Of a stretch of 64,000 nt of DNA, positions 63,308 to 64,000 are shown one piece after another. The DNA lies in contig NZ_JBHMFC010000103.1 of the NCBI RefSeq assembly GCF_042427585.1, positions 1 to 64,000 on the forward strand, read 5' to 3'. Below the pieces are notes generated by a model that had not been told where the DNA came from, made no database searches, and was given only the letters and a program-made list of their open reading frames with translations. Source of the stretch: Pseudalgibacter ostreae (GTDB taxonomy: Bacteria; Bacteroidota; Bacteroidia; Flavobacteriales; Flavobacteriaceae). The position numbers and the translations under genes are program-made. The first letter of the stretch is position 1; each line of letters starts with the position of its first letter.

Positions 63308-63337
63308 CGTTTTCTCTTTATTTTTAATGATTATATA

Positions 63338-63366
63338 AAAAAAGACGTGTAATATCGTCTTTTTTA
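63338..63366. terminator. Hairpin upstream of the isocitrate dehydrogenase gene
   Basis: AAAGACG (63341-63347) pairs with CGTCTTT (63356-63362), with A-runs left and T-runs right. It lies only 31 bases from the ATG at 63307, so it could be a terminator for rightward transcription or a leader structure. Confidence 0.45.
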
Positions 63367-63475
63367 AGCATTGCGAATATACAAAATTTGCTTATTAAAA
63401 AAAGGCATTTATAAATGAAGTCGCTCTTAAAAACAAAGATTTAATAGAATATCAAAAAACAAGGACTGGAAAGAG

Positions 63476-63510
63476 AAAACCTTAAAAAAAGACATTTTTT
63501 TTAAGGTTTT
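63476..63510. terminator. Terminator of the DUF417 gene
   Basis: AAAACCTTAAAAAAA (63476-63490) pairs with TTTTTTTTAAGGTTTT (63495-63510) around a short loop. Read leftwards it follows the DUF417 gene that ends at 63556. Confidence 0.75.
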
Positions 63511-63555
63511 ACTGTTTTCAAAGGCACCTTCTTTAGTGCTGAAAAAGGATGTTCT

Positions 63556-64000
63556 TTATCTCTGTCCGTGGTTGGTAGCTGTTTTTATTTTTTTCGCACA
63601 ATCTGAAGCAATTATTAATCCAGCAGCCATCATAATAATATCTTTTAAGACCAATCTTCCAGCTCCAGATAAATATGGGAACCCATATTGAGGCGTTGGC
63701 ATATCACCTCCTAAATTTGGAACATACACTTCTGGCGTACTAATAAGAAAGGTTAGGGTAACCATAGACATTCCGAATGTTAACACCCCACCCCAAAGTC
63801 CAATTTTCGGGAACCAAATCCCTAAAAGGGTTAAAACCCCTATAATAACAATAACACTACCTAATCCGTAAGAGAAAGTATAGGTGTTGTTTAACGTGTG
63901 CCATGCTATGTTTTTCTCTACCATTTTGCCTTCAGGGTTTTTATGGAGCACATACTCTTTCACGGTATCACCTTCTTGGTTGATTGCCGTTTTATTAGAG
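63556..64000 (-). CDS. DUF417 (YkgB-like) membrane protein, 5' part missing
   Basis: The reading frame stays open to the right edge, so at least 148 residues are visible and the N-terminus is outside the window. A GTG at 63963 would be an internal start, and the sequence upstream of it (NKTAINQEGDTVKEYVL) continues in frame without stop. About three membrane helices remain, with LTFLISTPEVYVPN and GFPYLSGAGRLVLKDIIMM, which are hallmarks of the YkgB family. The function is uncertain; relatives respond to chlorine-type oxidants in E. coli (RclC). Confidence 0.85.
   Translation of the reverse strand, partial: SNKTAINQEGDTVKEYVLHKNPEGKMVEKNIAWHTLNNTYTFSYGLGSVIVIIGVLTLLGIWFPKIGLWGGVLTFGMSMVTLTFLISTPEVYVPNLGGDMPTPQYGFPYLSGAGRLVLKDIIMMAAGLIIASDCAKKIKTATNHGQR

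Noticed and set aside
1..64000. CRISPR arrays, defence islands, prophage or intact IS elements.
   Set aside because: No regularly spaced repeats, no Cas, transposase, integrase or restriction-modification motifs were seen in the translated frames; the gene content is core-like throughout.

Overview
The window is AT-rich, gene-dense chromosomal DNA from a Flavobacteriaceae-type Bacteroidota, probably marine. The lineage signs are many genes of Bacteroidota-specific families (DUF4835, DUF4249 beside a CarboxypepD_reg/TonB receptor, DUF4252 beside an ECF sigma factor, the short Bacteroidota RpoZ, a BatA-like protein), the Bacteroidota -7 promoter element TAnnTTTG ahead of many genes, and A-rich starts without clear Shine-Dalgarno sites. 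No rRNA, tRNA, CRISPR, prophage or intact insertion sequence is visible. Starts were moved where a promoter or signal peptide falls inside the longest open frame.

Layout. 0.3-8.3 kb: a DUF6495-like protein, an M61 peptidase lipoprotein, a GT2 glycosyltransferase with an extra Rossmann-like tail, then a tight run of BatA-like protein, degenerate dihydroorotase, DUF4870-like membrane protein and esterase. 8.4-13.3 kb (minus): a two-component pair, coaE, YbbR-like protein and a membrane GT2. 13.3-20.8 kb (minus): fabI, recN, DUF4835, coaBC, rpoZ, bamD, dapA, DUF6913. 21-25.7 kb (minus): two related polytopic membrane proteins, ligA, prmC. 25.8-32.6 kb: LEA-type lipoprotein, ribD, HAD phosphatase, YigZ, thioesterase, dnaA, LMW phosphatase, RsmI-like methylase and a lysozyme-like enzyme. 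32.7-35.9 kb (minus): dapF, GNAT, mltG, DUF2279 as one overlapping unit. 36-41.5 kb: HtrA, a coiled-coil membrane protein, sodB overlapping a TPR gene, a small secreted protein, dapD. 41.7-45.5 kb: an LTA-synthase-like transferase, GT9 and GT2, looking like surface lipid/glycan assembly. 45.8-46.2 kb: a decayed lipoprotein gene. 46.2-49.5 kb: S41 protease and an ECF sigma/anti-sigma-like/DUF4252 operon. 49.6-53.3 kb: small membrane protein, purB, haem-binding protein, glycosyltransferase. 53.6-56.4 kb (minus): egtB-egtD plus an Asp/Glu-racemase-like gene, an ergothioneine operon. 56.7-64 kb (minus): DUF6095, murQ, DUF4249 plus TonB receptor, monomeric isocitrate dehydrogenase, and a DUF417 gene cut by the right edge.

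Themes. Cell-wall metabolism recurs (dapA, dapD, dapF, mltG, a lysozyme-like protein, murQ), as do CoA synthesis (coaBC, coaE), outer-membrane biogenesis and surface glycans (bamD, four or five glycosyltransferases), and oxidative-stress functions (sodB, ergothioneine). The less routine items are the third gene of the egt operon, which lacks one racemase cysteine; a dihydroorotase homologue without its metal-binding histidines; a repeat array before the two-component operon that looks like an autoregulatory operator; the decayed lipoprotein at 45.8 kb; the SOD-TPR pair; and the tandem membrane-protein paralogues. No clearly new defence or mobile system was found.
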